Assembly (NCBI GenBank): GCA_039816955.1
Contig: JBCBWU010000002.1
Location: 1 to 64,000, forward strand
DNA length: 64,000 nt
Direction of reading: 5' to 3'
DNA from: Lewinella sp039816955
Lineage (GTDB): Bacteria; Bacteroidota; Bacteroidia; Chitinophagales; Saprospiraceae
In this document: positions 16,856 through 26,010 of the stretch, in pieces
Layout of the letters: the number at the start of each line of letters is the position of its first letter
Numbering within the stretch: position 1 is the stretch's first letter
Position numbers and translations under genes: made by a program
The notes under the pieces: generated by a model
What the model saw: the letters and a program-made list of their open reading frames with translations, nothing else
Told to the model about the DNA's origin: nothing
Database searches by the model: none

Positions 16856-17935
16856 TTAAAGTTCGAACCCGTGCATGCGTTTGTTTCGCAAGATAACCCA
16901 CATTACAACAGGTGCACCAAGCAAAGCGTTGACCGCATTTAAGTGTAAAAAGTGACGTTCCCAGGGCAAGTGGACAAAAAGATCAGCGGCCAATGCGATT
17001 AAGCTCCCCAGGAGGATAACGGCCGGAATGAGCACACGATGATCAGAGGTGTTGAAGAGTCCTCGCGCCAGATGCGGAATAATTAATCCCAAGAACAGTA
17101 TTGGACCACAATAGGCAGTTACGGGCGCTGCCAATAAGACGGCGCTGGTCAGTGTCACAATACGGGTACGTCGGACGGAGATACCCATACTGCGGGCATA
17201 ATTTTCACCTAGAAGTAGTGCATTCAATGGTTTGGCCATTACCCAACCACTGATTAATCCAATTATGGTTAGTGGGAGCAGAATGGGAAAGTGCTCCCAG
17301 TATACGCCGGCAAAACTACCATCATTCCATCCAGCAAATATTTTGGTTTGTGATTGATTGGTGAAATGTAAAATTACACTGATCAAGCCTTTAGCTAAGT
17401 AGCCTAACATAAGACCAAAAATCAATAGTGTAATTGTACTCACCCTTCTGGAAATGGCTACGATTAATAGTAACACCAAGACACAACCGAGCATAGCACC
17501 GGCAACGATGCTCAAGTTGCTCAGGAAGCCAAAGTTTTCCAGGAAACTGGAACCTACCACTGCCGAAGCGGTCACAACCAGCGCTACTCCTAGCTGTGCG
17601 CCAGCAGTAAGCCCTAATGCCCAGGGCCCTGCCAGCGGATTTCGAAAGAGTGTTTGTAGCTGTAAGCCCGCCACGCCCAAAGCTGCACCACCAATTGCCG
17701 CAGCGATGGTACGAGGTAGGCGTAGTTCGGTAATAATCTTGATCCAGGTCTCATCGGTACTCTCCAAACCAAATAGGGCGGCCACCACCCCAGAAACAGG
17801 AATGTGGACCGAACCAATGCCCAATTCTAATAGAAAGAACAAAATGACACCGATAGCGAGAACCGGAAAAAGGAAAAGCCTGGCTTGACTGGACAGGCGT
17901 ACCTTGGGGGGTGACTGTGGATGCGGATTAGTCAT
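16856..17935 (-). CDS. FecCD-family ABC importer permease
   Basis: The 359-residue protein has nine to ten hydrophobic segments and the FecCD hallmarks: LRLPRTIAAAIGGAALGVAGLQLQTLFRNPLAGPWALGLTAGAQLG near the N-terminus and CGPILFLGLIIPHLARGLFNTSDHRVLIPA near the C-terminus, which includes the coupling region to the ATPase. This family imports siderophores, haem, cobalamin and other metal complexes. It lies 13 bases beyond the stop of its substrate-binding lipoprotein gene. Type II importers work as a homodimer with two copies of the FecE ATPase. Confidence 0.92.
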   Translation of the reverse strand: MTNPHPQSPPKVRLSSQARLFLFPVLAIGVILFFLLELGIGSVHIPVSGVVAALFGLESTDETWIKIITELRLPRTIAAAIGGAALGVAGLQLQTLFRNPLAGPWALGLTAGAQLGVALVVTASAVVGSSFLENFGFLSNLSIVAGAMLGCVLVLLLIVAISRRVSTITLLIFGLMLGYLAKGLISVILHFTNQSQTKIFAGWNDGSFAGVYWEHFPILLPLTIIGLISGWVMAKPLNALLLGENYARSMGISVRRTRIVTLTSAVLLAAPVTAYCGPILFLGLIIPHLARGLFNTSDHRVLIPAVILLGSLIALAADLFVHLPWERHFLHLNAVNALLGAPVVMWVILRNKRMHGFEL

Positions 17936-17948
17936 TGGCCGTTCTTGA

Positions 17949-19175
17949 TTAGTTCAGGGCTGTTTCCTTATCAAAAACACCCATAAAGACGGGGTGGTGA
18001 TCAGGTAATAACTCTGGATGTGCCAGTTTGATCAAATCAGCTAAAACCGTATCCGGACGAACAATAGCGGTAGCGTACCAGTCAGAAGTGTTGGACTTAG
18101 GGTCTACTCGTTTCATATTGTGGTAAAGTTGCCCAGAATTCCACGCCTGAAAAGAAGACATGATCGTTTCCTGGGGTAGGGGAGCGCCGTGGATATCACC
18201 GATTACCCAATGCTCAGCTTCCTGGCCCAGTATTAGGAGTTGTTCGGAACTCAGCTGTTGTGAACCATTGGCATTAGCTTCCACTTGTCCAAGCAAGACG
18301 TTTTTTAGATTCGCATCACGCATATACTGAGCGGGGAAATTCGAGAGCTGGACCAGCCATTTACTCTTACTGGTATAGTAGCCCCAGAGTGCCGATTCTT
18401 CTGGAGCCTCAGCTGCCAAGGCTTTTAATTCATCAATTCGGTTAGCGATTTCTTGAAATACGATATTGGCTTGTTCTTCCGCATTGAAGAATAAGGAATA
18501 AAACTTGACCCATTCGGCCCGCGCTAGATAATCCTGTTCCGCCCAATCAAAAACCGCTACGGTTGGGATACCCAGCTGGCGGCATTTCTCCAGGCTCTGC
18601 GTATGATCCATACTGGCTAGCGTCATCAAAAATACTTTGGGCTGCCTTTCCAATAGCACTTCAATATTAGGTGGACTGTGCCAACTGTAACCTACCTGGC
18701 CAAGTTCACCATTGAGTGCTTTATTTCTCATGGTGTTGTCGAAAGAGTAGAGTCCGCCGATCGTATTGATTCGCTCAACAAGCCCTAATTCTCGCAGAAA
18801 ACTCTCGGAGTGTTGCACATTGACAGCTACCTTGTCAATCGGGATGAAAACGACTTGGGCGTCCTGTAATGCTCCGGTGAGTGGTGGTGCTTCTGTTCCC
18901 TTTTGTACCAGTACAATGATGTCTTGCCTACTCTTTCCTTCCTCTTGCTTCCCGTTGGGGTAGAAGGTGGCATCTGTCTTTACTAACTTATAATTGCCGT
19001 GATAGCTCAATTCAAAGTGTTGAGCATATTCAGCTTGCACCTTATGTTCGAAGTAGTCCTGTGCTTGTGCAGTAGTGGATTGTTGCTGTGTTCCATCTTC
19101 AATGGGGGCGGCTTCGTTTTGTGCACAAGCGCTGAGGACCAGGAGTAATACCAGATGGAGTAGGTTGTTTTTCAT
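17949..19175 (-). CDS. Metal-chelate substrate-binding lipoprotein (TroA-like/FecB type)
   Basis: The 408-residue lipoprotein (lipobox LSAC at 14-17) has the two-lobed TroA-like fold: an N-lobe with DIIVLVQKG and NTIGGLYSFDN, the linker region ERQPKVFLMTLASMDH, and a C-lobe with EHWVIGDIHG. It feeds the FecCD permease directly downstream. Its first ~60 and last ~50 residues (YAQHFELSYH; DWYATAIVRPDTVLADL, PELLPDHHP) also occur in the 110-residue gene just upstream, with which it overlaps by four bases. The His pair in PDHHP is conspicuous in a metal-system protein. Confidence 0.88.
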   Translation of the reverse strand: MKNNLLHLVLLLVLSACAQNEAAPIEDGTQQQSTTAQAQDYFEHKVQAEYAQHFELSYHGNYKLVKTDATFYPNGKQEEGKSRQDIIVLVQKGTEAPPLTGALQDAQVVFIPIDKVAVNVQHSESFLRELGLVERINTIGGLYSFDNTMRNKALNGELGQVGYSWHSPPNIEVLLERQPKVFLMTLASMDHTQSLEKCRQLGIPTVAVFDWAEQDYLARAEWVKFYSLFFNAEEQANIVFQEIANRIDELKALAAEAPEESALWGYYTSKSKWLVQLSNFPAQYMRDANLKNVLLGQVEANANGSQQLSSEQLLILGQEAEHWVIGDIHGAPLPQETIMSSFQAWNSGQLYHNMKRVDPKSNTSDWYATAIVRPDTVLADLIKLAHPELLPDHHPVFMGVFDKETALN

Positions 19176-19504
19176 AGCTTCGTCAGGTTCACTTTTGCAA
19201 AGAAAAGCAGCTCGTGCTCGGGTAGTAGGTGAGGGTAGAGGATGGAGGCTAGGTCTTCTAGCACTAGATCCGGGCGCACCTCTGGTGTTTCGTACCAGTC
19301 GTAGGCATCATGCTCATGGCGGGTCCGTTTTTGGTAGTGGTAGCTTACGCTAAAATGCTGGGCGTAGTCAATGCTGACCTGATCGGAGAAGGAGTCTTGT
19401 TCTAATTGGGATGGCTTGTTTTCTTGGACCTCCTCCGTTTTCGGTGTTGGACCGGTACAAGCTGTTAATAGCAAAAAACCAAGTCCAATCAGGTAGTATT
19501 TCAT
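19172..19504 (-). CDS. Miniature substrate-binding lipoprotein (internally deleted paralogue)
   Basis: The 110-residue lipoprotein (lipobox LTAC, residues 13-16) is built from the two ends of the neighbouring 408-residue binding protein with the centre missing. Residues 47-56 (DYAQHFSVSY) align with residues 49-58 of the large protein, and residues 68-105 (WYETPEVRPDLVLEDL, PHLLPEHE) with its residues 364-401, about 18 of 38 identical. His-rich KRTRHEHDAYDW lies at the junction. It overlaps the large gene by four bases, so the two are probably translated together. It may be an accessory lipoprotein or metal-carrying decoy; function unknown. Confidence 0.75.
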   Translation of the reverse strand: MKYYLIGLGFLLLTACTGPTPKTEEVQENKPSQLEQDSFSDQVSIDYAQHFSVSYHYQKRTRHEHDAYDWYETPEVRPDLVLEDLASILYPHLLPEHELLFFAKVNLTKL

Positions 19505-19581
19505 TACTTCGGTTGTTCGCTAATTGGGAAGTGCGAGGAGTGCCTGCAGGGGCTGGAATGGTTTTGCCCCGATTACTTCAC

Positions 19582-19989
19582 CTATGTCGTACAGCACTCT
19601 TCATCCGCACACTGGCAATACTTTCGATTGTACAAATGAAAGCCAACTAGTGTAAAGGCCGCCCCGTATTTCCACATCTCCGCCATGGGCAGGAGGTGAA
19701 ATTTTTCGTTGAAGATCAAGATAGTCAGCACTACCCAACTGCCGTACAACGCGTACTTCATCCACTGTTCGCTGGTCGTCTTTACGGAATAGTAGACCGC
19801 AAAAAAGGTAATGCCGATAAAAACATAGTCTATGGCATTCCACCAGCCTGGGCCAATACTGGCGCAGTCGGTAACAGTAGAACTTTGTACGACAAAAAGC
19901 AGTGGGGTCGCCATGCAATGTATTACGCAGAGCGTACTGGCAGCAGCTCCAACAATATCTGACTCGGGTAAAGCTCTATCAAGGATCAT
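19582..19989 (-). CDS. MerC-domain membrane protein
   Basis: The 135-residue protein has four hydrophobic segments and the MerC hallmark GAAASTLCVIHCMATPL in the first one, with two Cys spaced CVIHC, and a C-terminal cysteine cluster KYCQCADEECC. MerC was described as a mercuric-ion transporter, but chromosomal Bacteroidota members sit with other metal genes. Here it overlaps the second ABC-2 permease gene by four bases in a predicted metal-starvation operon, so a role in moving a soft divalent metal is likely (inference). Confidence 0.85.
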   Translation of the reverse strand: MILDRALPESDIVGAAASTLCVIHCMATPLLFVVQSSTVTDCASIGPGWWNAIDYVFIGITFFAVYYSVKTTSEQWMKYALYGSWVVLTILIFNEKFHLLPMAEMWKYGAAFTLVGFHLYNRKYCQCADEECCTT

Positions 19990-21308
19990 TCGTCTATTTT
20001 AAGGCTGGTGTGGTAATCTAAAAACTTCTGCTTATCCACTTCGGTAGCGTTCCAGGTATCTAACAACATGCTGCGAATTTGCTTATCAATCATCAGCTGA
20101 ATCTCGTTGCGATAGTTCTGATAATCATCATAGTGGGTTTGAGCAATGGCGTTGAAACGGTTTTGGAAAAAGGTGATGGGGCTCACCCAATAGCTGTTAC
20201 GCACCAAGCGGTTTTTCGTTTCGTTATCCGCTTCGATCGGGGCGATGCTTTCTTTCATTAGCTCGTTCACCAAGGCGGAATAAGTATCACTGTAAGCTCC
20301 ATCTATTTTGGTACTGTCCTGGGCGGCGGGACTTTCCGGAATTTCCGGAAATAGCGTTATCATTTTTGCTCTAACAATACTGTCTGGCAAGTCAAATAAC
20401 TCCTGTTGCTTGTCTCTTTTCGCATCAATGAGCTCAGTCATCAAATTAGCCGGTTTTTCCATACTGATCCACTGCAGTACGGCCGCGGGCAAAATGAATG
20501 CCACGACCAACCAAGCTCCCACCATTTTGAGGGTATTGCTGAGGATACTTTCACCACCCTGCAAAATTAGGTAATAGATCACGGACCAAAACAAGAGATA
20601 GAGTAAACTATACAGTAAGATTTGGCCAAAGGCGCCCGAGCTGGTGGAGAATACGCCCGTTAGCATGGCTCCATACAATAGTAAACCGAAGATTAATACG
20701 GCAAGTAGACCTACGTAGAAAGATACCCTGCTTAGGAGCCAAGTATGCTTAGAGGCCGCTTGTACTTCGATCAATGATAGAAAGCCCTGCTCGGCCTCCA
20801 TACTTTTGATATTGTACAACAAGGTCAGTAGCAAAAGGGGAAGTAAGAAAAGCAAGGCGAAAGAAAAGTCTAAGGTGCCGGTCTGCAGCCGCTCTGGATT
20901 GGCAATCTCCTGGGTCATATCAGCATCGTATGGGCTGGCCCAAAAAGTGACGCGCTTGTAGTAGCCGTATTGCTCGGCTTGCCCCATACTGTATACTGAA
21001 GCTGGTGAGGGCGTTTTGAAATGGTAGATGTAGTTAAACCAGACCGCCCAAAAAGGCTCAGTCATGTTTATCCACGGGGCATTTTCTGGCCCTGTTTTGC
21101 CTTCCTCGTAGTAGGCCAGGTACTCTTGCCGGTTCTCATCAATGGTTTCCTTGATCCGCTCAATCTCGGCTGTTTGACCGTGATAAAGACTTGCTCCATT
21201 ATGTAGCCCGTAAGCTGCTGCTAATACGAAAAGTAACAGCGCGACTACCTTGAAGGGGCTGCGAACAAAATGCTTCCATTCGTAGGACAGTATACTCAGG
21301 ATCTTCAT
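19986..21308 (-). CDS. ABC-2 type permease (DUF3526 family), second subunit
   Basis: The 440-residue protein has an N-terminal anchor (FKVVALLLFVLAAAYGLHNG), a large extracytoplasmic loop, then five hydrophobic segments (FALLFLLPLLLLTLLYN, LLAVLIFGLLLYG, LLYSLLYLLFWSVIYYL, WLVVAFILPAAVLQW) and another large soluble part. The arrangement is that of DUF3526-type ABC-2 permeases, usually two per locus. It overlaps the first permease and the MerC gene by four bases each, so the three are translationally coupled. Substrate unknown; the regulon suggests a role in metal starvation. Confidence 0.85.
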   Translation of the reverse strand: MKILSILSYEWKHFVRSPFKVVALLLFVLAAAYGLHNGASLYHGQTAEIERIKETIDENRQEYLAYYEEGKTGPENAPWINMTEPFWAVWFNYIYHFKTPSPASVYSMGQAEQYGYYKRVTFWASPYDADMTQEIANPERLQTGTLDFSFALLFLLPLLLLTLLYNIKSMEAEQGFLSLIEVQAASKHTWLLSRVSFYVGLLAVLIFGLLLYGAMLTGVFSTSSGAFGQILLYSLLYLLFWSVIYYLILQGGESILSNTLKMVGAWLVVAFILPAAVLQWISMEKPANLMTELIDAKRDKQQELFDLPDSIVRAKMITLFPEIPESPAAQDSTKIDGAYSDTYSALVNELMKESIAPIEADNETKNRLVRNSYWVSPITFFQNRFNAIAQTHYDDYQNYRNEIQLMIDKQIRSMLLDTWNATEVDKQKFLDYHTSLKIDE

Positions 21309-22714
21309 ACGATTTGCATTTTTTTCGTTCCAAAGATCAGAAGTAAACTCACCATGATTGTCCAGGCGGCTAAGAGTAATAAGTCGGTTAGGTAGTTGGA
21401 GAAAACGGTAGCTAAGCTCGCCGGTTGATACTCATAATCGGGTACGGACCGAAAAAAAGCATTGTCTGCTTCCCAGCCCCAGTCGCCAGTCGTGGAGCCA
21501 CCAAAAGCGTGCTCGTCATTCAGCATTTTGATAAAACCGCGGCGATAACCTTCCACCTGTACTAAAAACTCCTGATGGTGTAGGTTATCACTAGCCGAGA
21601 AACCCATACTGGCGTTTTGCAGGGAGATAAACGGATTGAAAATCCCCGCCCATTGATAGGTTTGTTTTTGTTGCGCCAAAACCTCCCGAAGCAGGCCAAA
21701 GTGCTTGTCCCATACCTGGTTGCCATATTCCTCGTCCGCTTGCATGACCAAGCCGTCAAAGTTGATGGGGAGCTGTGTTATGCTGTCCACCCCGTATTCA
21801 GCGAGTGTTTGTTCTTCTAATTCTTTACTTCGTTCATCTTCGGGATTGTGGCCGTCAATACCTTTAGAACGATCTTCTCGCATGGCCGTTTGGAACTCGT
21901 TTCGGCTGGGCAGCTCGTGCCATTTTTCCACCGAACTCAGCAGGATATTGGGCAAAAATATCGTCCACAGGATCCAAACGCCGAGCATGGAAGTCAGGGC
22001 TACCGTAGCGCTTTGCCAGCGGGCGGAGATAAGGACGGTGAGACCAGTGATAACGAAATAGTACAAAGCGTAAGACAGGTAAAAGAAGAGGGTGCGATTA
22101 GCGATTTCGGCATTGATACTCCCCATGTTCATGATGGCATAGACCAGTACGGTTAAGGTCAGCAGAGCCATGCCGTACAGCCAAACCGACAGGGTTTTAC
22201 CCCAAATCAAACTGGAAGGTGTAGCGCCTTGAAGTACCAGCAATTTGAGCCGGCCACTTTGCTTCTCACTACTGACGCTATTGAAGGCCAGGAAAAGCAA
22301 CAAGAGTGGGAGAATGTATTGTAAGAGCAAGGAGCTTTTGAGCTTGCCAAACTTCGAAACCGCCTGCATTTGTGAGGCTTCGGAGTGGACGATCTCATTC
22401 TGCACGTGGCCTTCTACCCGAAGTACATTACCCGTAACGCTATTTACACCATCGTCCAGGCTGCTCAATAGGTTAGTTGGTTTGAAAACGTAGGTACCGT
22501 AATGCGCAGCCCCGTGCGGGTTCATGCCTTCAATGTTCTCCCACTGTTCACGGAGTTCTTTCTGCGCTTGCTGATAGCGCTGGGTTTGCTCGCTGTTTTG
22601 ACGAATTCCCAAGACTACGGATACAAGCAGTACTAATAAAAAGCCCAGGCTGATGCCGAGCAACGCTCGGTTTCTACTCAGTGCAGACCACTCGTTTTTT
22701 ATGATTTGCCACAT
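21305..22714 (-). CDS. ABC-2 type permease (DUF3526 family), first subunit
   Basis: The 469-residue protein begins with a transmembrane anchor (LLGISLGFLLVLLVSVVLGI), carries a ~100-residue extracytoplasmic loop with HGAAHYGTYVFKP, then a cluster of hydrophobic helices (LLQYILPLLLLFLAFNSVSSEKQSGRLKLL is the typical ABC-2 segment) and a second large loop before a final helix. It is paralogous in layout to the next gene and is six bases from the ATPase stop. ABC-2 permeases usually export or remodel envelope components; the direction and cargo here are unknown. Confidence 0.86.
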   Translation of the reverse strand: MWQIIKNEWSALSRNRALLGISLGFLLVLLVSVVLGIRQNSEQTQRYQQAQKELREQWENIEGMNPHGAAHYGTYVFKPTNLLSSLDDGVNSVTGNVLRVEGHVQNEIVHSEASQMQAVSKFGKLKSSLLLQYILPLLLLFLAFNSVSSEKQSGRLKLLVLQGATPSSLIWGKTLSVWLYGMALLTLTVLVYAIMNMGSINAEIANRTLFFYLSYALYYFVITGLTVLISARWQSATVALTSMLGVWILWTIFLPNILLSSVEKWHELPSRNEFQTAMREDRSKGIDGHNPEDERSKELEEQTLAEYGVDSITQLPINFDGLVMQADEEYGNQVWDKHFGLLREVLAQQKQTYQWAGIFNPFISLQNASMGFSASDNLHHQEFLVQVEGYRRGFIKMLNDEHAFGGSTTGDWGWEADNAFFRSVPDYEYQPASLATVFSNYLTDLLLLAAWTIMVSLLLIFGTKKMQIV

Positions 22715-22720
22715 AGGTAC

Positions 22721-23422
22721 CTAGTTTTTCATGTATTCTAAATACAGACTTTCCAATTCGTTGGCACTTACCTCCTCACTGCGTAGTTCTTTGACCAGAC
22801 TTCCATTTTTGAGGATGCCAATACGGTGGCAAACTTCTCTTACGCGGAAAATGTCGTGAGATGCCATTAGAATAGTAGCACCTTCTGCTGCCAGCTTCTT
22901 CAGGAGGGCAGACAATTCGTTGCTGGCTAATGGATCTAGGCCACTGGCTGGTTCATCCAGAAGATAAACGGATGCCTTTTTGGCGTAAGCAATAGCGATG
23001 CCCACTTTTTGTCGCATTCCTTTGGAGTAATCCGATACTCTCTGATAGTACGCTTCGCTCTGCAGACCACAGGTGTCCAAGATGCTTTCTAGTTCGTTTT
23101 TCGAATACTTTAAGTCTGCCAAGCGACAGAAGTAATCCAGGTTTTCTAGACCTGATAAATAAGGATATAAATTTACATTCTCCGGAATATAGCCCACGAG
23201 CTTTCGCACCTCCCCCGCTTGGGTGGTCGCATCCATTTCGTGGATAGTAACGGAACCATTATCAGGGGCAATAAAACCTAGTAGCATATTAATGGTGGTG
23301 GACTTACCAGCTCCATTTGCTCCTAGCAGCCCTAGAATTTCACCGACTTTAACTTCGAGATTCAGGTTCTGTACGGCAACTACGTCTTTAAACAATTTTG
23401 ACGCATTTCGTATTTGGATCAT
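22721..23422 (-). CDS. ABC-2 transporter ATPase
   Basis: The 233-residue ATPase has Walker A GANGAGKST, signature YSKGMRQK, Walker B VYLLDEPASGLD and the switch His in LMASHDIF. The start at 23422 (MIQIRNASKLFK) is chosen because a longer frame to 23464 would run through the operator and the -7 element of its own promoter. It is the first gene of the minus-strand operon and pairs with the two DUF3526 permeases that follow. The start codon is only 13 bases downstream of the operator edge. Confidence 0.9.
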   Translation of the reverse strand: MIQIRNASKLFKDVVAVQNLNLEVKVGEILGLLGANGAGKSTTINMLLGFIAPDNGSVTIHEMDATTQAGEVRKLVGYIPENVNLYPYLSGLENLDYFCRLADLKYSKNELESILDTCGLQSEAYYQRVSDYSKGMRQKVGIAIAYAKKASVYLLDEPASGLDPLASNELSALLKKLAAEGATILMASHDIFRVREVCHRIGILKNGSLVKELRSEEVSANELESLYLEYMKN

Positions 23423-23434
23423 GGACCGAATTGT

Positions 23435-23480
23435 TTTTGCAATGCTGTTGCAAAAATAATTCAATTCTGTACAAATGCAA
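23435..23480 (-). promoter_or_regulatory. Promoter and operators of the metal operon
   Basis: On the minus strand the -33 TTG lies at 23480-23478, 19 bases before the -7 element TATTTTTG (23458-23451). The operator TGCAATGCTGTTGCA (23438-23452), flanked by further matching A/T pairs out to 23435-23455, overlaps the -7; the second operator (23476-23490) covers the -33. Both would have to be unoccupied for transcription. The geometry of the second operator relative to the -7 (32 bases) equals that at the DUF1826 promoter. Confidence 0.75.
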
Positions 23481-23506
23481 CTCTGTTGCAGAAACAGTTA
23501 TCTTTG
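23476..23506 (+). promoter_or_regulatory. Promoter and operator of the TonB receptor gene
   Basis: The operator TGCAACTCTGTTGCA (23476-23490) is a perfect 5-bp-arm palindrome. Twenty-three bases from its start lies a consensus -7 element TATCTTTG (23499-23506), and the receptor start codon follows at 23529. The same 23-base spacing occurs before the repeat-protein gene at 29.1 kb. There is no TTG at -33; the operator occupies that place. Confidence 0.75.
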
Positions 23507-23528
23507 CCAACCCAATATTTTGATGCTT

Positions 23529-25946
23529 ATGTACTTTCGATCTTATCTACTCGCTCTCCTCTGCTTCACGGTCTGGACTACAAAGGCACAACAAGTCACT
23601 TCGTCCGACTGTCCTTACACCATCCAAGGACAAGTATTTGATGCCCAAACCAAGGAGCCGCTGGCTTTCGTGAGTGTTCAAATAAAAGATACCAGTAAAG
23701 GAACAGAGACAAACGATAAGGGGGAGTTTGAGTTCCAAGCACTTTGCGAACAGGAATACGACTTAGCGTTCAGCTATTTGGGGTATCAGTCCCTTATACA
23801 TCACCACGATTTTCACCACCCCTTTCTGGAAATCTATTTGGCGCCCGATGGTGTCTTGTTGGAGAGTGTGGTAGTAGAAGCTACTTCTTTACAGAGTGGT
23901 TTAGCTACAGTGGGTAGCAATCGGATTTCCGGAGCGGAATTAGAAGCAGTTGCTTCAGAATCTTTCGGCGATGCGGTAAGTGAAATTGCGGGTGTAGGTA
24001 CCCTGAAAACGGGACAGAATATTGTTAAACCAGTTATCCACGGTTTGCACAGTAATCGGGTACTGATCATTAATAATGGTCTGCGGCACGAATTTCAGAA
24101 CTGGGGGGTAGATCACGCTCCCGAGATTGACCCCTCCCTCATTAATAACATAGAAGTGGTTAAGGGGGCCGGTACAGTCCGCTTTGGTCCAGATGCCTTA
24201 GGCGGGGTGGTCCTCGTTAATCCTTCCAAAGTGGAGCTATCTAGCCCCGTGAAGGCAAAAGTGCGCTTGCACGGCCGCTCCAATGGTCAGGCGGGCGAAG
24301 GCAGTGCGGAAATAAGTAAAGGCTTCAAATGGTTGACTATTTTAGGTGGAGGCTCCTGGGCCAAACAAGGAGACCTGAGCGCCGCGCGCTACCTGCTTTC
24401 TAATACTGGTAAAGAGGAAAGCAGTTACTACAGTGAACTGCGAGTACACCCATTTGCGAAACTGGATATTACCGCTAGCTACAGCCATTTCGAGCAGGAA
24501 CTGGGCTTACTAAGTGGATCAGTCTTTGGTAACCTGGACGATTTACGACTTGCCTTGGCTGTGGATACACCATTGTATACTCGCCCCTTTACTTATGATC
24601 TACAGCAACCCCGGCAGGCAGTGGAACACGATCTGTACAAAGCTAGTGTACGTTTCACTGGAGAGAAACACTCATTGCGTATCCAGTATGGTAATCAGTT
24701 TAACAAGCGCCAGGAATTTGGAGTGCGCCGGGGAGATGCCCCCAATATTGATTTGGAGCTGCGTACCCAAAGTATTGACCTAGATTGGAACCACCCTTCC
24801 ATTGGTGCGATATCCGGAAAATTTGGGGCGCAGTATCTGGAAAAGGCCAACGATAACCAACCGGGGACGAATACGGTGCCCTTCATTCCGAATTATGATG
24901 AACAAAGGCTGGGCATTTACCTTATTGAGACCCTTGACTTAGGGGAAACCCTATTAGAAGCGGGCGTGCGCTTTGATTTATTGGAATCCGATATAACTGG
25001 GCGGGAGCCAGATAACACCATCTACCGTAATAAAATCCTGTACCGAAACTTCTCGGGGACTATTGGTCTTAAAGTTCCAGTGGGTGATCGTGCTACCTTC
25101 CGGACCAATTTTGGTACGGCTTGGCGGGCACCAAACGTAGCGGAATTGTATCGTTTTGGCCAGCACACCTTCTTTATTGAATACGGGCTGTGGCGCTACA
25201 CGATCAACGAAGACAGCGACTTTATTACTACTAGTCAAGGGATTCTGGATCAGACAGATCGGGAGGTGCCAGCAGAGCAAGGTTATAAGTGGATCAACAC
25301 CTACAACGTGCGCAACGACAAGATGCAGCTAGAACTTACCGGCTACGTCAACTACATCAATAACTTTATCTACTCTAAGCCCGGTGGTATTACGCGTACC
25401 GCGCGGGGTTCCTTCATCTTCTTTATCTATGATCAAACGGATGCCTTGCTTTGGGGTGTTGACTTAAGCAGTCAGTGGACGCATTCTCCTAAGTTTAGCT
25501 CTGAGGTGAAAGGTAGTTTCTTGTGGTCGAAGCAAATTTCCCGGAATGACTTTTTTGCTGCCCAACCACCACCTGAGGTTTCTTACGGACTAACCTACGA
25601 GCCGGGTATTTCTTGGTTGACGGATGGACAATTGAAGGTTGCGTTAGATTATACTTTCGAACACTTCCAACATCCACGTACGATCACAGTAGAAGATTTT
25701 CTATTTTCTTTCCAACAGGATATTGATCGCTTCGCCAATGATGCTCGCGACTTTGATTTGCAAGACCCACCGGAGGGCTTTTTCCTTGCGCACCTACAGT
25801 GGTCGAGCCGTTGGAAAAAACTACAGTACCGTTTTGAAGTACGAAATCTCTTCGATGCGAGCTACCGGAACTACACGGATCGTCTGCGCTACTTTGCCGA
25901 TGATTTGGGCCGAAATTTCTTGCTAACTATCACGATAAATATCTAG
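23529..25946 (+). CDS. TonB-dependent receptor (metal uptake)
   Basis: From the ATG at 23529 the protein starts with a signal peptide (YFRSYLLALLCFTVWTTKAQ), then a carboxypeptidase-regulatory-like domain (IQGQVFDAQTKEPLAFVSVQIKDT), a plug domain (GVGTLKTGQNIVKPVIHGLHSNRVLIINNG and VVKGAGTVRFGPDALGGVV) and a 22-stranded barrel ending in the aromatic-rich RNFLLTITINI. A histidine cluster, HHHDFHH, lies in the N-domain near residue 91, fitting zinc or nickel handling. ATGs at 23475 and 23523 are open; 23475 lies inside the operator and is rejected. It transports its ligand with TonB energy. It is divergent from the importer operon and shares its operators. Confidence 0.92.
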   Translation: MYFRSYLLALLCFTVWTTKAQQVTSSDCPYTIQGQVFDAQTKEPLAFVSVQIKDTSKGTETNDKGEFEFQALCEQEYDLAFSYLGYQSLIHHHDFHHPFLEIYLAPDGVLLESVVVEATSLQSGLATVGSNRISGAELEAVASESFGDAVSEIAGVGTLKTGQNIVKPVIHGLHSNRVLIINNGLRHEFQNWGVDHAPEIDPSLINNIEVVKGAGTVRFGPDALGGVVLVNPSKVELSSPVKAKVRLHGRSNGQAGEGSAEISKGFKWLTILGGGSWAKQGDLSAARYLLSNTGKEESSYYSELRVHPFAKLDITASYSHFEQELGLLSGSVFGNLDDLRLALAVDTPLYTRPFTYDLQQPRQAVEHDLYKASVRFTGEKHSLRIQYGNQFNKRQEFGVRRGDAPNIDLELRTQSIDLDWNHPSIGAISGKFGAQYLEKANDNQPGTNTVPFIPNYDEQRLGIYLIETLDLGETLLEAGVRFDLLESDITGREPDNTIYRNKILYRNFSGTIGLKVPVGDRATFRTNFGTAWRAPNVAELYRFGQHTFFIEYGLWRYTINEDSDFITTSQGILDQTDREVPAEQGYKWINTYNVRNDKMQLELTGYVNYINNFIYSKPGGITRTARGSFIFFIYDQTDALLWGVDLSSQWTHSPKFSSEVKGSFLWSKQISRNDFFAAQPPPEVSYGLTYEPGISWLTDGQLKVALDYTFEHFQHPRTITVEDFLFSFQQDIDRFANDARDFDLQDPPEGFFLAHLQWSSRWKKLQYRFEVRNLFDASYRNYTDRLRYFADDLGRNFLLTITINI

Positions 25947-26010
25947 TGGGCTTACATTGGCGGGAGAACGAATACCAACTATCTCAAAACGCTTGTTCAA
26001 AACATAGCCA

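Noticed and set aside
23422..23464. Longer N-terminus of the ABC ATPase from 23464
   Set aside because: It would run through the operator and -7 element of its own promoter.
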